Below are positions 7,561 to 16,552 of a stretch of 64,000 nt of DNA, piece by piece. Below the pieces are notes generated by a model, which had not been told where the DNA came from, made no database searches, and worked only from the letters and a program-made list of their open reading frames with translations. The position numbers were made by a program, and so were the translations under genes. The DNA is from Methylomarinovum tepidoasis (GTDB taxonomy: Bacteria; Pseudomonadota; Gammaproteobacteria; Methylococcales; Methylothermaceae), in the NCBI RefSeq assembly GCF_030294985.1, contig NZ_AP024718.1, forward strand, positions 2,123,001-2,187,000, in the 5' to 3' direction. The stretch's first letter is position 1. Every line of letters begins with the position of its first letter.

Positions 7561-8846
7561 AACAACCGATCATCATGCCGGTGCTGTCGGACACCATGGA
7601 AGTGGGCCGCCTGGTGCGCTGGCTCAAAAAACCCGGGGACCCGGTCAAGAAAGGCGAGGTGATCGCCGAGGTGGAATCGGACAAGGCGGTGATGGAGCTG
7701 GAGGCCTTCAGCGATGGCTGGATTGCCGGCCCCCTGGCTCCTGAGGGCAGCGAGATCGCCGTCAAGCAGGTGATCGGCTGGATCGCCGACAATCCGGAGG
7801 AGGCCAAAGGCGAGGCCGCCCCCACCGAAACCGCCCCGGAGGCAGCGGCCGAACCGGCGCCGCCTCCGGAAAAGCCAGCTCCCCCGCCCCCCGAAGAACA
7901 GGCTCCTGCGGCGGCGCCGCCCCCTCCCAAGGAGGCTCCCAAACCGCCCCCCGCACCTGCGGAAGCCCCTCCGCCACCACCGCCCCCGCAAGCCACCGCC
8001 CCCTCACCGGGCGGCACCGTCAGCCCAGTGGTCACCGCCGCCCTGGAACCCCGCCGGCCGGCCTCTGGCGGCATCACCCCGCTGGCGCGGGAACTGGCAG
8101 CGGAACTGGGCCTCGACCCGGACACCCTGCCCGCGGGAGCGGACGGCGTCGTCCGCGCCGGCCAGGTCCTGGCCGCGGCCCTCACCGCCCCGGCACCGGA
8201 TCTGAGCCACAACCCGCCGCACCAGGTCGAACTGCCGTCGGCGCTGCGCTGGAAAGTGGCCCTCAACATGCAGCGGACCACCGACACCCCGATGTTCCGG
8301 GTCACCACCACCGCCGACCTCCGCCCCCTGCGGGATTTCGCCCACGAGGGCGAATGGTCCCTGACCCTGCTGCTGGCCCGGGCCTGCGCCCTGGCGCTGA
8401 CGGCCCATCCGCTGTTCAATCAGGCCTGGACGCCCAAGGGTCTGGCGCGCTTCGAACGCATCGACATCGGCATCGCCATGGACATCGGCGAGGGCCTGGT
8501 CACGCCGGTATTGCGGGATATGGCCGGGCGGCCGCTGGAGGAGCTGGCCGAGGACTGGCGCATCCTCAAGGACAAGACCCAGCGCCGGCGGCTGCGGCCG
8601 GAAGATTACGAAGGAGCGACCTTCTACCTCTCCAATCTGGGCACCTTTCCCGGGGTACGCCAGTTCGACGCCATCGTGCCGCTGGGCTCGAGCGCCATCC
8701 TCGCGGTGGCGGCCGCCGATGCCGAAGGCCGCACCGCCCTGACCCTCAGCTGTGACCACCGGGTGGTCTTCGGCGCCGATGCCGCCCGTTTCCTCGACAC
8801 CCTGGTCACCCGCCTGAAACAGCCTGAAACCCTGGTCAAACCATGA
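7557..8846 (+). CDS. pdhC: Dihydrolipoamide acyltransferase (E2)
   Basis: A 429-residue E2 with the full order of domains. The lipoyl domain (1-77) has lipoylated Lys43 in ESDK43AVMELEAF. A long Pro/Ala linker (about 85-155) follows, then a peripheral E3-binding domain (TPLARELAAELGLDPDTL) and a catalytic domain of about 210 residues ending SCDHRVVFGADAARFL. The usual DHRxxDG has Phe in place of the second Asp. Plastid-type E2 proteins are known with Tyr there, so this may be a lineage trait rather than a lesion. It moves acetyl groups from E1 to CoA. No E3 (lipoamide dehydrogenase) gene is in this operon. It overlaps E1-beta and the next gene by four bases each. Confidence 0.9.
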   Translation: MKQPIIMPVLSDTMEVGRLVRWLKKPGDPVKKGEVIAEVESDKAVMELEAFSDGWIAGPLAPEGSEIAVKQVIGWIADNPEEAKGEAAPTETAPEAAAEPAPPPEKPAPPPPEEQAPAAAPPPPKEAPKPPPAPAEAPPPPPPPQATAPSPGGTVSPVVTAALEPRRPASGGITPLARELAAELGLDPDTLPAGADGVVRAGQVLAAALTAPAPDLSHNPPHQVELPSALRWKVALNMQRTTDTPMFRVTTTADLRPLRDFAHEGEWSLTLLLARACALALTAHPLFNQAWTPKGLARFERIDIGIAMDIGEGLVTPVLRDMAGRPLEELAEDWRILKDKTQRRRLRPEDYEGATFYLSNLGTFPGVRQFDAIVPLGSSAILAVAAADAEGRTALTLSCDHRVVFGADAARFLDTLVTRLKQPETLVKP

Positions 8847-9790
8847 ATACGCCGCCGACTACACTGCAGCAGCTGATCGAACGGGCCCGGAGTTATCCAC
8901 CGCTGCCGATGGCGGTGGTGGACGCTGGGGAGACTTACGTGCTCGAAGGGGCGCGGGAGGCAGCCGAAGCCGGGCTGATCGAACCCGTCCTGGTGGGCGA
9001 CCGGGAACGGATCGAAACCCTGGCAGCACAGATCGGCTACACGCTCGATGGCGTCCGCATCGTCGCAGCCAACGGCGAAGAAGAAGCCGCCGAGAAAGGC
9101 GTGCAGCTGGTGCTGGGTGGGGAAGTCTGCGGTCTGATGAAAGGCTGGATTCATACCGACGTGCTCATGCACCCGGTGCTCCAGCACCTGCGCACCGGCC
9201 GCCGCGTCAGCCATGTGTTCGTGGCCGAGCTGCCCACCTATCCCAAGCTGCTGTATGTCACCGACGCCGCCATCAACATCTTTCCCGACCTGCCCCAGAA
9301 GGCCTCCATCGTCCAGAACGCCGTGGATCTGGCCCGCCTGCTGGGGGTGGAACAGCCCAAAGTGGCGGCGCTGTCTTCGGTGGAAGTGGTCAAACCGGAG
9401 ATTCCCTCCACCATCGATGCCGCCTGCCTGAGCAAGATGGCCCAGCGGCGCCAGATCCGCCACGCCATCGTCGACGGCCCCCTCGCCTTCGACAACGCCA
9501 TCTCCAAAGAAGCGGCGCGCATCAAACAGATAGACAGCGAGGTTTCCGGCGAGGTGGACATCCTCCTGGCTCCGGACCTGGATGCCGGCAACATTCTCGC
9601 CAAGGACCTGGCCTATCTGGCCAAGGCGACTTTGGCCGGCATCGTCGTCGGCGCCAGGGTACCCATCGTACTGCCGTCGCGTTCCGACCCACCCCAGGGA
9701 CGGCTGGCCTCCTGCGCCATCGCCGTGCTGGTGCATCGGCTGTGGCCGTCGGTGTGCCGGCAGGACGGAAACGGGGCGGGGGAACGTTGA
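8843..9790 (+). CDS. pta: Phosphate acetyl/butyryltransferase
   Basis: A 315-residue phosphotransacylase of the PTA/PTB fold. Key stretches are LEGAREAAEAGLIEPVLVGD, VCGLMKGWIHTDVLMHPVL, DAAINIFPDLPQKASIVQNAV and the C-terminal DILLAPDLDAGNILAKDLAYLA, all conserved in the family. It converts acyl-CoA and phosphate to acyl-phosphate. Its position, overlapping the E2 stop by four bases, says it takes acetyl-CoA from the dehydrogenase complex; acetate kinase ends at 172 of the window. Length fits the short form (no N-terminal DRTGG domain). Acetyl versus butyryl specificity cannot be read from sequence. Confidence 0.85.
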   Translation: MNTPPTTLQQLIERARSYPPLPMAVVDAGETYVLEGAREAAEAGLIEPVLVGDRERIETLAAQIGYTLDGVRIVAANGEEEAAEKGVQLVLGGEVCGLMKGWIHTDVLMHPVLQHLRTGRRVSHVFVAELPTYPKLLYVTDAAINIFPDLPQKASIVQNAVDLARLLGVEQPKVAALSSVEVVKPEIPSTIDAACLSKMAQRRQIRHAIVDGPLAFDNAISKEAARIKQIDSEVSGEVDILLAPDLDAGNILAKDLAYLAKATLAGIVVGARVPIVLPSRSDPPQGRLASCAIAVLVHRLWPSVCRQDGNGAGER

Positions 9791-9795
9791 TCCGG

Positions 9796-10953
9796 CTAGC
9801 GGGGCGCATCGTAGCGCCGGGGCCGTCCCTGCGGCGACAGCACGATCTGCCACAATTGCAGGTAGCGGGCCCGGAAAGCGCCGGCGAAGCTGAGCAGATA
9901 GAAGCGCCACATGCGGTAGAAGCGGTCGCCGTAACGGGGGCGCAACTCGGGCCAGGCGCGTTCGAAGTTGACGTACCAGGCCATCAGGGTGCGGTCGTAG
10001 TCGGGACCGAAATTCTGCCAGTCCTCCACGATCAGCCGTCCTTCGAAGGCGGCGCCGAGCTGGCGGATCGACGGCAGCATGGAGTTGGGGAAGATGTAGC
10101 GGGTCACCCAGGGGTTGCCGTGGGTTTCGGTGAAATTGCCGCCGATGGTATGCAGCACGAACAGGCCGTCCGGAGGCAGGCAACGGCGCACCACTTCCAT
10201 GTAGGTCGCGTAATTCTTGTAGCCCACGTGCTCGAACATGCCAATGGAGAAGCCGGCGTCGAAATGCCCCCGGATCTCCCGGTAATCCTTCAGTTCGATG
10301 GTCACCGGCAGATCCCGGCACAGATCCCGGGCATAGCGGGCCTGCTGCCGGGACACGGTCACCCCGTGAACCTCGACGCCGTAGCGTTCGGCCATGTAGC
10401 GGGCGGCCCCGGCCCAGCCGCAACCGATGTCGAGCACCCGCATTCCCGGCTGCAGATCCAGCTTGCGGCAGATCAGCTCGAGCTTGGCCTCCTGGGCGGC
10501 GTCCAGGGTGTCCGCCTCTTTCCAGTAGCCGCAGCTGTAGATCAGTCGCCGGTCGAGCATGGCCTGATAAAGATCGTTGCCGATGTCGTAATGCTGCTCA
10601 CCCACGTGGAAGGCCCGCCGCCTGTCCTGCAGATTGAGAAGTCTGGCTTGCAGATAAGCGAGCACGTCGCGCCAGGAGCGGACCTGCCGCAGCAGCCCGG
10701 CGCGCAGGATGCGGCAGACCATCTCGTCGAGGCGATCGCAGTCCCACCATCCCTCCATGTAGCTTTCCCCTAGTCCCAGGGAGGTTTCCACCAGCACTCG
10801 GCGGAAGAAACGTTCGTCGTGGACCTGGATGTCCCAGGGACGATCGCCGCCGATATGGATATCGGCCTGCTCGAGCAGAGAAGTCACCCGTCGGCGGCTC
10901 AGGCTCGGCCGCATCGGAGAAATCTGCAACGGTGACAACGTTTTCGACCCCAT
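9796..10953 (-). CDS. cfa: Cyclopropane-fatty-acyl-phospholipid synthase
   Basis: A 385-residue SAM-dependent methyltransferase that adds a methylene group across unsaturated acyl chains of membrane phospholipids. The N-terminal third (SLGLGESYMEGWWD) is the Cfa cap. The Rossmann methyltransferase shows GMRVLDIGCGWAGAARYMAE (SAM site), VSRQQARYARD, FDAGFSIGMFEHVG and the late HTIGGNFTETHGNPW, all Cfa hallmarks. ATG 10953 was chosen over an ORF start 93 bases upstream because GGAGGAGG sits seven bases before it and the extension is basic low-complexity. It is convergent with pta (five bases apart). Confidence 0.92.
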   Translation of the reverse strand: MGSKTLSPLQISPMRPSLSRRRVTSLLEQADIHIGGDRPWDIQVHDERFFRRVLVETSLGLGESYMEGWWDCDRLDEMVCRILRAGLLRQVRSWRDVLAYLQARLLNLQDRRRAFHVGEQHYDIGNDLYQAMLDRRLIYSCGYWKEADTLDAAQEAKLELICRKLDLQPGMRVLDIGCGWAGAARYMAERYGVEVHGVTVSRQQARYARDLCRDLPVTIELKDYREIRGHFDAGFSIGMFEHVGYKNYATYMEVVRRCLPPDGLFVLHTIGGNFTETHGNPWVTRYIFPNSMLPSIRQLGAAFEGRLIVEDWQNFGPDYDRTLMAWYVNFERAWPELRPRYGDRFYRMWRFYLLSFAGAFRARYLQLWQIVLSPQGRPRRYDAPR

Positions 10954-10993
10954 CGCACACCTCCTCCCGCATCTGCGGGCAATGACCGTCGAA

Positions 10994-12454
10994 TCAGTCC
11001 GAGGAATACTCCACCACTGGCTCCTGCGGCGTTTCTCCGGCAACACGCCGTAGCAGCGCCGACCCGGCCAACATGGTGGCGATCACCATCAGCATGAAAG
11101 CGGCATAGACGTCGTCGCTCATCACCCCCAGGCTTTTGGCGGTGGCGGCGACCACCAGGGCCATCTCCCCGCGGGGAACCAGCGACCAGCCCAGCAGCCA
11201 GCCTTCAGTGCCGCGGGCCACCAACCAGGCGCCGGTGAGCTTGGCACCGATGGCGGCTGCAGCCAGCAACACGCCCATGGCCAGCACCTGCAACGAAAAG
11301 AAATCGATCAGATTGATCTGCATCCCCAGCAGGACGAAGAACACCGGCGCGAACACCTGGGTCAGCGGCTGCATCAGATCACGGGTGGAGACCTTGCCGC
11401 CGCAGCGCTTTTCGAGGTCCAGGGCGTTGAGCAGCAACGCCGCGCCGAAGATGCCGATCAGGCTGGAAAGGCTCAGCATATCGGCGATCCAGGCCAGCAG
11501 GAAGGCCAGCCCCAACGGCAGCAGGAGCAGCGCCTGATATTGCTCCATCTCCGCCAGCCACAGCAGTTCCCATCCGGGCGCCAGACGGCACAGATACAAA
11601 ACGACGCCCACGTAGGCCACCACCCCGAACACCTGCCCCCAGGCACCCGCCAGCCCCTGCCCGCCCTGGACCAGGGTGACCGCGGTGGACACCAGCAGCA
11701 CCGCCAGCACATCCGCCACCAGAATCGCTCCGGTCGCCAGGGCCACCAGGCTCCCGTGGTGGGCCTTGAAGCCTTCTAGCAGGGGAAGGGCGATGCTGGC
11801 GCTGGTGGGTGCCAGGCCGCTGGCCAACAGCAGACGGGTACTGAAATCGGCTTCCGGCAGCAGCCAGTCGAGCACCACCAGTCCCAGCCCCAGGGCGGCG
11901 ACCACACCGGCGGCGGCGACCGCCAGCGCCCGCATCCCGGCGCCCAGCAGTTCCTCGATGCGCATTCCCAACGCCACCCGGAACCACAGGAACAGGATTC
12001 CCAGATTGGAAAAATGCCACAGGGCGCTGCCCATGAGGAGGAACCCCGGGCCCTCGTCGCCGACCAGAATGTCGATCAGACGCGCCCCGACGCCCCCCGG
12101 CGCCAGTTCTTCGGGGCTGAAGATGCGGCCGGCGGCATCCACCACCGAGGCCCCGCTGATCCAGACCTCGCGGAACAGCAGACTGGCATCGCCCAGATGC
12201 ATGATGAGGAAGAACAGCGGCGACAGCTCGCTCCAGTAAAGGAAGTTGCCGATGACCATCCCCACCAGCAGCTCGCCGAGAATCACCGGCAGCTGCAGGC
12301 GCCGGGCCAGCAGGTGACCGGCCACCACAGCGGCGATGATCAGCCCCAGTTCGATCAGGATGTAGGCGAAAGGATCCAGCTCCATCAAGGTTCTGGGAGC
12401 GGCTGAAACCGCCGGGGGCACGGCCAGCAGCGGCAAAAGCGTCAGCTTGCGCAT
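10994..12454 (-). CDS. Monovalent cation:proton antiporter, CPA2/Kef type
   Basis: A 486-residue membrane protein with an apparent signal segment followed by about twelve transmembrane helices. It shows the CPA2 pattern: LQLPVILGELLVGMVIGN in the second and third helices, LASGLAPTSASIALPLLEG mid-protein, and late SLVPRGEMALVVAATAKSLG. No C-terminal RCK/TrkA domain is present, so it is a bare Na+/H+ or K+/H+ exchanger. ATG 12454 has AAGGAG upstream; a longer reading frame to 12544 lacks one. It lies back-to-back with the GltB-like gene, with a 123-base shared promoter gap. Confidence 0.85.
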   Translation of the reverse strand: MRKLTLLPLLAVPPAVSAAPRTLMELDPFAYILIELGLIIAAVVAGHLLARRLQLPVILGELLVGMVIGNFLYWSELSPLFFLIMHLGDASLLFREVWISGASVVDAAGRIFSPEELAPGGVGARLIDILVGDEGPGFLLMGSALWHFSNLGILFLWFRVALGMRIEELLGAGMRALAVAAAGVVAALGLGLVVLDWLLPEADFSTRLLLASGLAPTSASIALPLLEGFKAHHGSLVALATGAILVADVLAVLLVSTAVTLVQGGQGLAGAWGQVFGVVAYVGVVLYLCRLAPGWELLWLAEMEQYQALLLLPLGLAFLLAWIADMLSLSSLIGIFGAALLLNALDLEKRCGGKVSTRDLMQPLTQVFAPVFFVLLGMQINLIDFFSLQVLAMGVLLAAAAIGAKLTGAWLVARGTEGWLLGWSLVPRGEMALVVAATAKSLGVMSDDVYAAFMLMVIATMLAGSALLRRVAGETPQEPVVEYSSD

Positions 12455-12577
12455 CGGTGTTCTCCTTCTCGAATGCTTTGTCTGTCCAGTATCCGGATTT
12501 TTCCCGGGGAAATCGAGTGTCCCACGACGAATCGAAGTTATCATGTTGCCGTCACCATCCCGAGGGAAGCGACTGTC

Positions 12578-14164
12578 ATGCGCACCGCCTTCATTTTCGC
12601 CAGCTTAGGGCTGCTGGCTGCCGCCGGCTGGGTGGCGGCTTACGATCCGGACGACCGCTGGCTGCTGGCCCCGGTGACGGCGCTGATCCTGCTGGGGCTC
12701 TACGACATGCTCCAGACCCGCCACGCCATCTGGCGCAACTATCCGGTCGTCGGCCACCTGCGCTGGGTCATGGAGGGATTGCGCCCCTACGTGCAGCAGT
12801 ATTTCATCGAATCGGACACCAGCGGCATGCCCATCAACCGCATGTTCCGCAGCATCGTCTATCAGCGCGCCAAGAACACCCGCGACACCCTCCCCTACGG
12901 CACCCGGGTGGACACCTACCGCGACGGCTACGAATGGATGGCCCATTCCCTGGGGGCCATCGAGATCACCGAGGTGGACCCGGACCTGCGGGTGATGATC
13001 GGCGGCCCCCAGTGCCGTCACCCCTACCGGGCCAGCATCTTCAACATCTCCGCCCTCAGCTTCGGAGCCCTGAGCCCCAACGCCATCCGCGCCCTCAACG
13101 CCGGCGCCCGGTCGCGGGGATTCGCCCACAACACCGGCGAGGGCGGCATCAGCCCCTATCACCTGGAAGGGGGCGGCGATCTGGTGTGGCAGATCGGCAC
13201 CGGCTACTTCGGTTGTCGTGACCGCCACGGCCGTTTCGATCCGGCTCGTTTCCGCGACCGGGCGGCCCTGCCGGCGGTGAAGATGATCGAACTGAAACTG
13301 TCCCAAGGCGCCAAACCAGGCCACGGCGGCATCCTCCCGGCGACCAAGAACACCCCCGAGGTGGCCCGCATCCGCGGGGTGCCGCCAGGCATCGAGATCG
13401 TCTCCCCCGCCACCCACCGCACCTTCACCACCCCGGTCGGGCTGCTCGAATTCATCGCCTGCCTGCGGGAGCTGGCCGACGGCAAGCCGGTGGGCTTCAA
13501 GCTGGCGGTCGGCGAGCCTCACGAATTCGTCGCCATCTGCAAGGCGATGGTGGAAACCGGCATCTATCCCGATTTCATCACCGTCGACGGCGGTGAGGGC
13601 GGCAGCGGTGTGGCTCCCCTGGAATACAGCAATTCGGTGGGGATGCCCCTGCGCGAAGCGCTGGCCCTGGTGGTCGACTGCCTGGTGGGCTACGGCCTCA
13701 AGCGTCACATCCGAGTCATCGCCTCCGGCAAGATCCTGTCCGCCTTCCACCTGGTGAAGAACTTGGCCCTGGGAGCCGACGCCTGCAACAGCGCCCGGGG
13801 CATGATGCTGGCCCTGGGCTGCGTCCATTCCCTCAGCTGCAACACCAACCGCTGCCCCACCGGGGTGGCAACCCAGAACCCCGCCCTCTACCGCGGCCTG
13901 GTGGTGCGCGACAAAGCCCGCCGGGTGGCCAACTACCACGCCAAAACCCTGCACGCCGTGGCCGATCTTCTGACCTCCGCCAGTCTGCGCCACCCTTGCG
14001 AACTGAAGCGCAGTCACATCTACCGCCGCATCGACCAGGCCTGCGTCCGCCGTTACGACGAAATCTTCCCACCGCTGGAGGAAGGCTGCCTGCGGGAAGG
14101 AAACGTTCCCCCCCGGCTGGCCGAGGCGGTGGCCAGGGCCCGGGCTGGCAGTTTTCTGCCATAA
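12578..14164 (+). CDS. FMN-binding glutamate synthase-like protein
   Basis: A 528-residue protein of the stand-alone GltB-domain family. Residues 1-45 hold two hydrophobic helices, so it is membrane-anchored. The rest is the FMN/(beta-alpha)8 domain with FNISALSFGALSPNAIRALN, GEGGISPYHL, ELKLSQGAKPGHGGILPA and DGGEGGSGVAPLEY. The three cysteines of C-VHSLS-C-NTNR-C match the 3Fe-4S motif of glutamate synthase. It lacks the glutaminase domain, so it is not a complete GOGAT; the reaction of this subfamily is unknown to me. ATG 12578 has GAGGGAAG before it. Confidence 0.88.
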   Translation: MRTAFIFASLGLLAAAGWVAAYDPDDRWLLAPVTALILLGLYDMLQTRHAIWRNYPVVGHLRWVMEGLRPYVQQYFIESDTSGMPINRMFRSIVYQRAKNTRDTLPYGTRVDTYRDGYEWMAHSLGAIEITEVDPDLRVMIGGPQCRHPYRASIFNISALSFGALSPNAIRALNAGARSRGFAHNTGEGGISPYHLEGGGDLVWQIGTGYFGCRDRHGRFDPARFRDRAALPAVKMIELKLSQGAKPGHGGILPATKNTPEVARIRGVPPGIEIVSPATHRTFTTPVGLLEFIACLRELADGKPVGFKLAVGEPHEFVAICKAMVETGIYPDFITVDGGEGGSGVAPLEYSNSVGMPLREALALVVDCLVGYGLKRHIRVIASGKILSAFHLVKNLALGADACNSARGMMLALGCVHSLSCNTNRCPTGVATQNPALYRGLVVRDKARRVANYHAKTLHAVADLLTSASLRHPCELKRSHIYRRIDQACVRRYDEIFPPLEEGCLREGNVPPRLAEAVARARAGSFLP

Positions 14165-14168
14165 CCAT

Positions 14169-14456
14169 TCACTCTTGGTGAGAAAAGGCAGATTGCGCGG
14201 TCAGCTCCTCCAACCGCTGCAGTCTGACAAGCGCCTCGGTACGGCTTTCCCCGCAAGTTTCCGCTTCGGCCTGGAACCATTCGCACACCGCCGGCCGCTC
14301 GGGCCGGCCGAACAGGCGGCAGCGGTCGTCTTCGTCCAGATGGATACAACGGACACCGGCGGGCTTGCCATCGGGCATGCCGGGAATGGGGGAGGTGATG
14401 GAGGGGGCGATGCAGCAGGCCCCGCAGCCGGGACGGCAGGTCATGGTGTCAGGCAT
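14169..14456 (-). CDS. YkgJ-family cysteine-cluster protein
   Basis: A 95-residue protein with the N-terminal cysteine cluster CRPGCGACC, then [27 protein letters not shown], typical of the YkgJ/CxxCxxCC zinc- or iron-chelating family. Family function is unproven; metal binding is inferred from the cysteines. It is convergent with the GltB-like gene, the two stops being four bases apart. Confidence 0.82.
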   Translation of the reverse strand: MPDTMTCRPGCGACCIAPSITSPIPGMPDGKPAGVRCIHLDEDDRCRLFGRPERPAVCEWFQAEAETCGESRTEALVRLQRLEELTAQSAFSHQE

Positions 14457-14504
14457 CGGGCAAGGCTACAATGATCGCTCTCCCATGACAAACAAGAATC
14501 CCCC

Positions 14505-15623
14505 ATGAGCCAGGTTCCCAGCCCCGTCACGGTCATCGACCAGTTGCCCGAAGCATTGCAGCAGCGCAAGGCATTGGCACGTCGCTTCAAGGATATCGAA
14601 TATCGTCACTACCGTGACGACTGGCGCCACATACCCCGGGGCACTGCCGTCTTCGGCGAAACGGTGGTCTACGGCTATCCCCACATCGGCCGGGTCCTGG
14701 CGCTCGAGGCCGGGCTGAAGGCTCATTTCCAGGCGCCCTTCTGGGCCGAGGAAAAGATCAACGGCTTCAACGTCCGCATCGTCCGCATCGGCGAGCAGGT
14801 GCTGGCCCTTTCCCGCGGGGGCTTCGTCTGTCCTTTCACCACCGACCGGCTGCCCGATCTGATGCCGCTGGAGGTCTTCACGCGGCACCCGGATCTGGTC
14901 GTCTGCGCCGAGGTGGCCGGCCCGGACAACCCTTATCTGGAAAGCAGCCCCCCCTTCATCGAGGAGGACGTGGAACTGTTCGTCTTCGACCTGATGCGGA
15001 AGAACCAGGCCGGCTTTCTGCCCTACCGCGACAAGCAGCGGCTGATCGAAACCTTCAACCTGCCGCCGGTGCCCCTGCACGGTTATTTCCATCCCCACGA
15101 GGTCGGGCGCATCCGCAAGCTCATGCTGCGTCTGCACGAGGAATGGCGCGAGGGGCTGGTGTTCAAGGAGGACTCGCCACGCGACCACCGGGCCAAGTAC
15201 GTCACCGGCAACATCAACATCGACGACCTGCGCGCGGCGGCCGACAACCTGCTCGACCTGCCGGCGGAATACGTCACCAATCGCCTGCTGCGCCTGAGCC
15301 TGTTCGTGGAGGAACATGGCCTGCCCGTGGATGCGGAGCTGGAACGCGCCCTGGGGGCGGCCCTGCTCGAAGGGCTGCATCAGGCAGTCGCTAAATTCCG
15401 CCGCGAACACCGCGTCTACACCACCTTCCGCTGCCGGTTCCGGGAGCGGGAAAACGCCGAGCTGATGTTGGAACATCTCAAGCGGGCCAGCCACCAGGTT
15501 CAAATCCGCCGGCGGGACCTGCGCCGCGAGGGTGATCACTGGCTGCTGGAATTCGACCGCATCTATCCGTCGCTGACCGGCATGCTCGGCGACCTGCTGG
15601 CGGGCAGGCTGGTCTTCGACTGA
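14505..15623 (+). CDS. ATP-dependent RNA ligase, Rnl3 (Pab1020) type
   Basis: A 372-residue covalent nucleotidyltransferase resembling the archaeal Rnl3 ligases of Pyrococcus and Methanothermobacter. Motif I is EEK84INGFNVRI, with Lys84 as the predicted AMP-accepting residue. Later come motif III-like ELFVFDLMRKN, motif IV EGLVFKEDS and motif V RAKYV. A helical C-terminal domain follows, which in Rnl3 mediates dimerisation. Rnl3 enzymes adenylate 5'-phosphate RNA ends and can circularise RNA; the cellular substrate is unknown. The stop is one base from the stop of a convergent gene encoding the recognised RNA ligase partner, a strong contextual match. Confidence 0.87.
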   Translation: MSQVPSPVTVIDQLPEALQQRKALARRFKDIEYRHYRDDWRHIPRGTAVFGETVVYGYPHIGRVLALEAGLKAHFQAPFWAEEKINGFNVRIVRIGEQVLALSRGGFVCPFTTDRLPDLMPLEVFTRHPDLVVCAEVAGPDNPYLESSPPFIEEDVELFVFDLMRKNQAGFLPYRDKQRLIETFNLPPVPLHGYFHPHEVGRIRKLMLRLHEEWREGLVFKEDSPRDHRAKYVTGNINIDDLRAAADNLLDLPAEYVTNRLLRLSLFVEEHGLPVDAELERALGAALLEGLHQAVAKFRREHRVYTTFRCRFRERENAELMLEHLKRASHQVQIRRRDLRREGDHWLLEFDRIYPSLTGMLGDLLAGRLVFD

Positions 15624-15624
15624 C

Positions 15625-16215
15625 TCAGCCTTCGCGGTATTCCACCAGCTTTTCCAGAACCGGCATCAGATGTTCCGGGCGGACGATCATCACCCCCACC
15701 TTGTCGGCCCATTTCCGCAGCCCCACGTCCGCCGACAGCAACACCGCGTCCAGTTCGTAAGCCAGGAGCAGCACGTCCATGTCCTCACGGCTGTCGATGA
15801 TGCCCTGGCGCAGGGCCTCCCGGTAGCGCCCCCGCAGCCGGTTGATGACCTTGCCGACCGCTTCCTGCTCGGCCCCGTCCTTGACCAGCTTGGCGTGCTC
15901 CTCGGCGATCCGCAGCCCCCGGTCGATACGCAGGCGCACCTCATCGATGAATTCGTAGAGAATCCCCGCCGGAATCGTCAGATTGAAGCGCCGCGGCGAA
16001 CGGATCCGCACCACCGCCTCGAATTCCGGCGGCACCCCGGCCTTCTCCCGCATCCGCTGCAGCTCGCCAAACACCGAGGTCGGCATGTAGAATCTGGCGC
16101 CGGTGCGCCTGGCCAAGCTGAGGAAGGCGAGCATCGCCACATCCGGCGCCTCGCCGAACTGGCTGTAAACGTCCGGATTGGTGAAAATGCTGGTATCGAG
16201 CACGAAACGCTCCAT
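15625..16215 (-). CDS. RNA ligase partner protein (PIN-like fold)
   Basis: A 196-residue protein with a PIN-type nuclease core: MERFVLD7[10 protein letters not shown] at the N-terminus, a middle helical insertion, then [23 protein letters not shown] and KWADKVGV with the remaining acidic residues. It corresponds to the protein family found with Rnl3-type ligases in archaea and some bacteria. Possibly it trims or cuts RNA whose ends the ligase seals; this is inference from the pairing and the PIN acidic residues. ATG 16215 was chosen at the conserved MERFVLDTS start with AGGAGAGG upstream; a longer frame to 16575 is unsupported. Confidence 0.85.
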   Translation of the reverse strand: MERFVLDTSIFTNPDVYSQFGEAPDVAMLAFLSLARRTGARFYMPTSVFGELQRMREKAGVPPEFEAVVRIRSPRRFNLTIPAGILYEFIDEVRLRIDRGLRIAEEHAKLVKDGAEQEAVGKVINRLRGRYREALRQGIIDSREDMDVLLLAYELDAVLLSADVGLRKWADKVGVMIVRPEHLMPVLEKLVEYREG

Positions 16216-16284
16216 TCCCCTCTCCTGTCGGATTGTCGTGGTATGGTCTTGTGATCGTCTATACTTGGCAGCAAGGAGGTCATC

Positions 16285-16548
16285 ATGCCCACTTACGATT
16301 ATCTTTGCAAAACCAACGGCAAGGTCGTGGAAGTCCGTCATCCGATGGACAAAACCGTGCGCACCTGGGGCGAGCTGTGCCAACTGGCCGGCATTGACCC
16401 CGGCGACACCCCGGCCGATGCCCCCGTGGAACGGCTGATCACCGGCGGCCACGTGGTTTCCAGCGCCAGTCTGAAGAACCCGGAACCCTGCGGCAGCGGC
16501 ACCTGTGGTATGCCTGCCTGCGGCGGCGGAACCTGCATGATGGAGTAG
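16285..16548 (+). CDS. FmdB-like zinc-ribbon small protein
   Basis: An 87-residue protein starting [17 protein letters not shown], the classic FmdB/CxxC regulatory-protein N-terminus, although only one Cys of the usual first pair is seen. The C-terminus is glycine- and cysteine-rich ([19 protein letters not shown], five Cys), suggesting metal binding. AAGGAGG precedes ATG. Function unknown. UDP-glucose dehydrogenase starts four bases after its stop. Confidence 0.72.
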   Translation: MPTYDYLCKTNGKVVEVRHPMDKTVRTWGELCQLAGIDPGDTPADAPVERLITGGHVVSSASLKNPEPCGSGTCGMPACGGGTCMME

Positions 16549-16552
16549 GACC

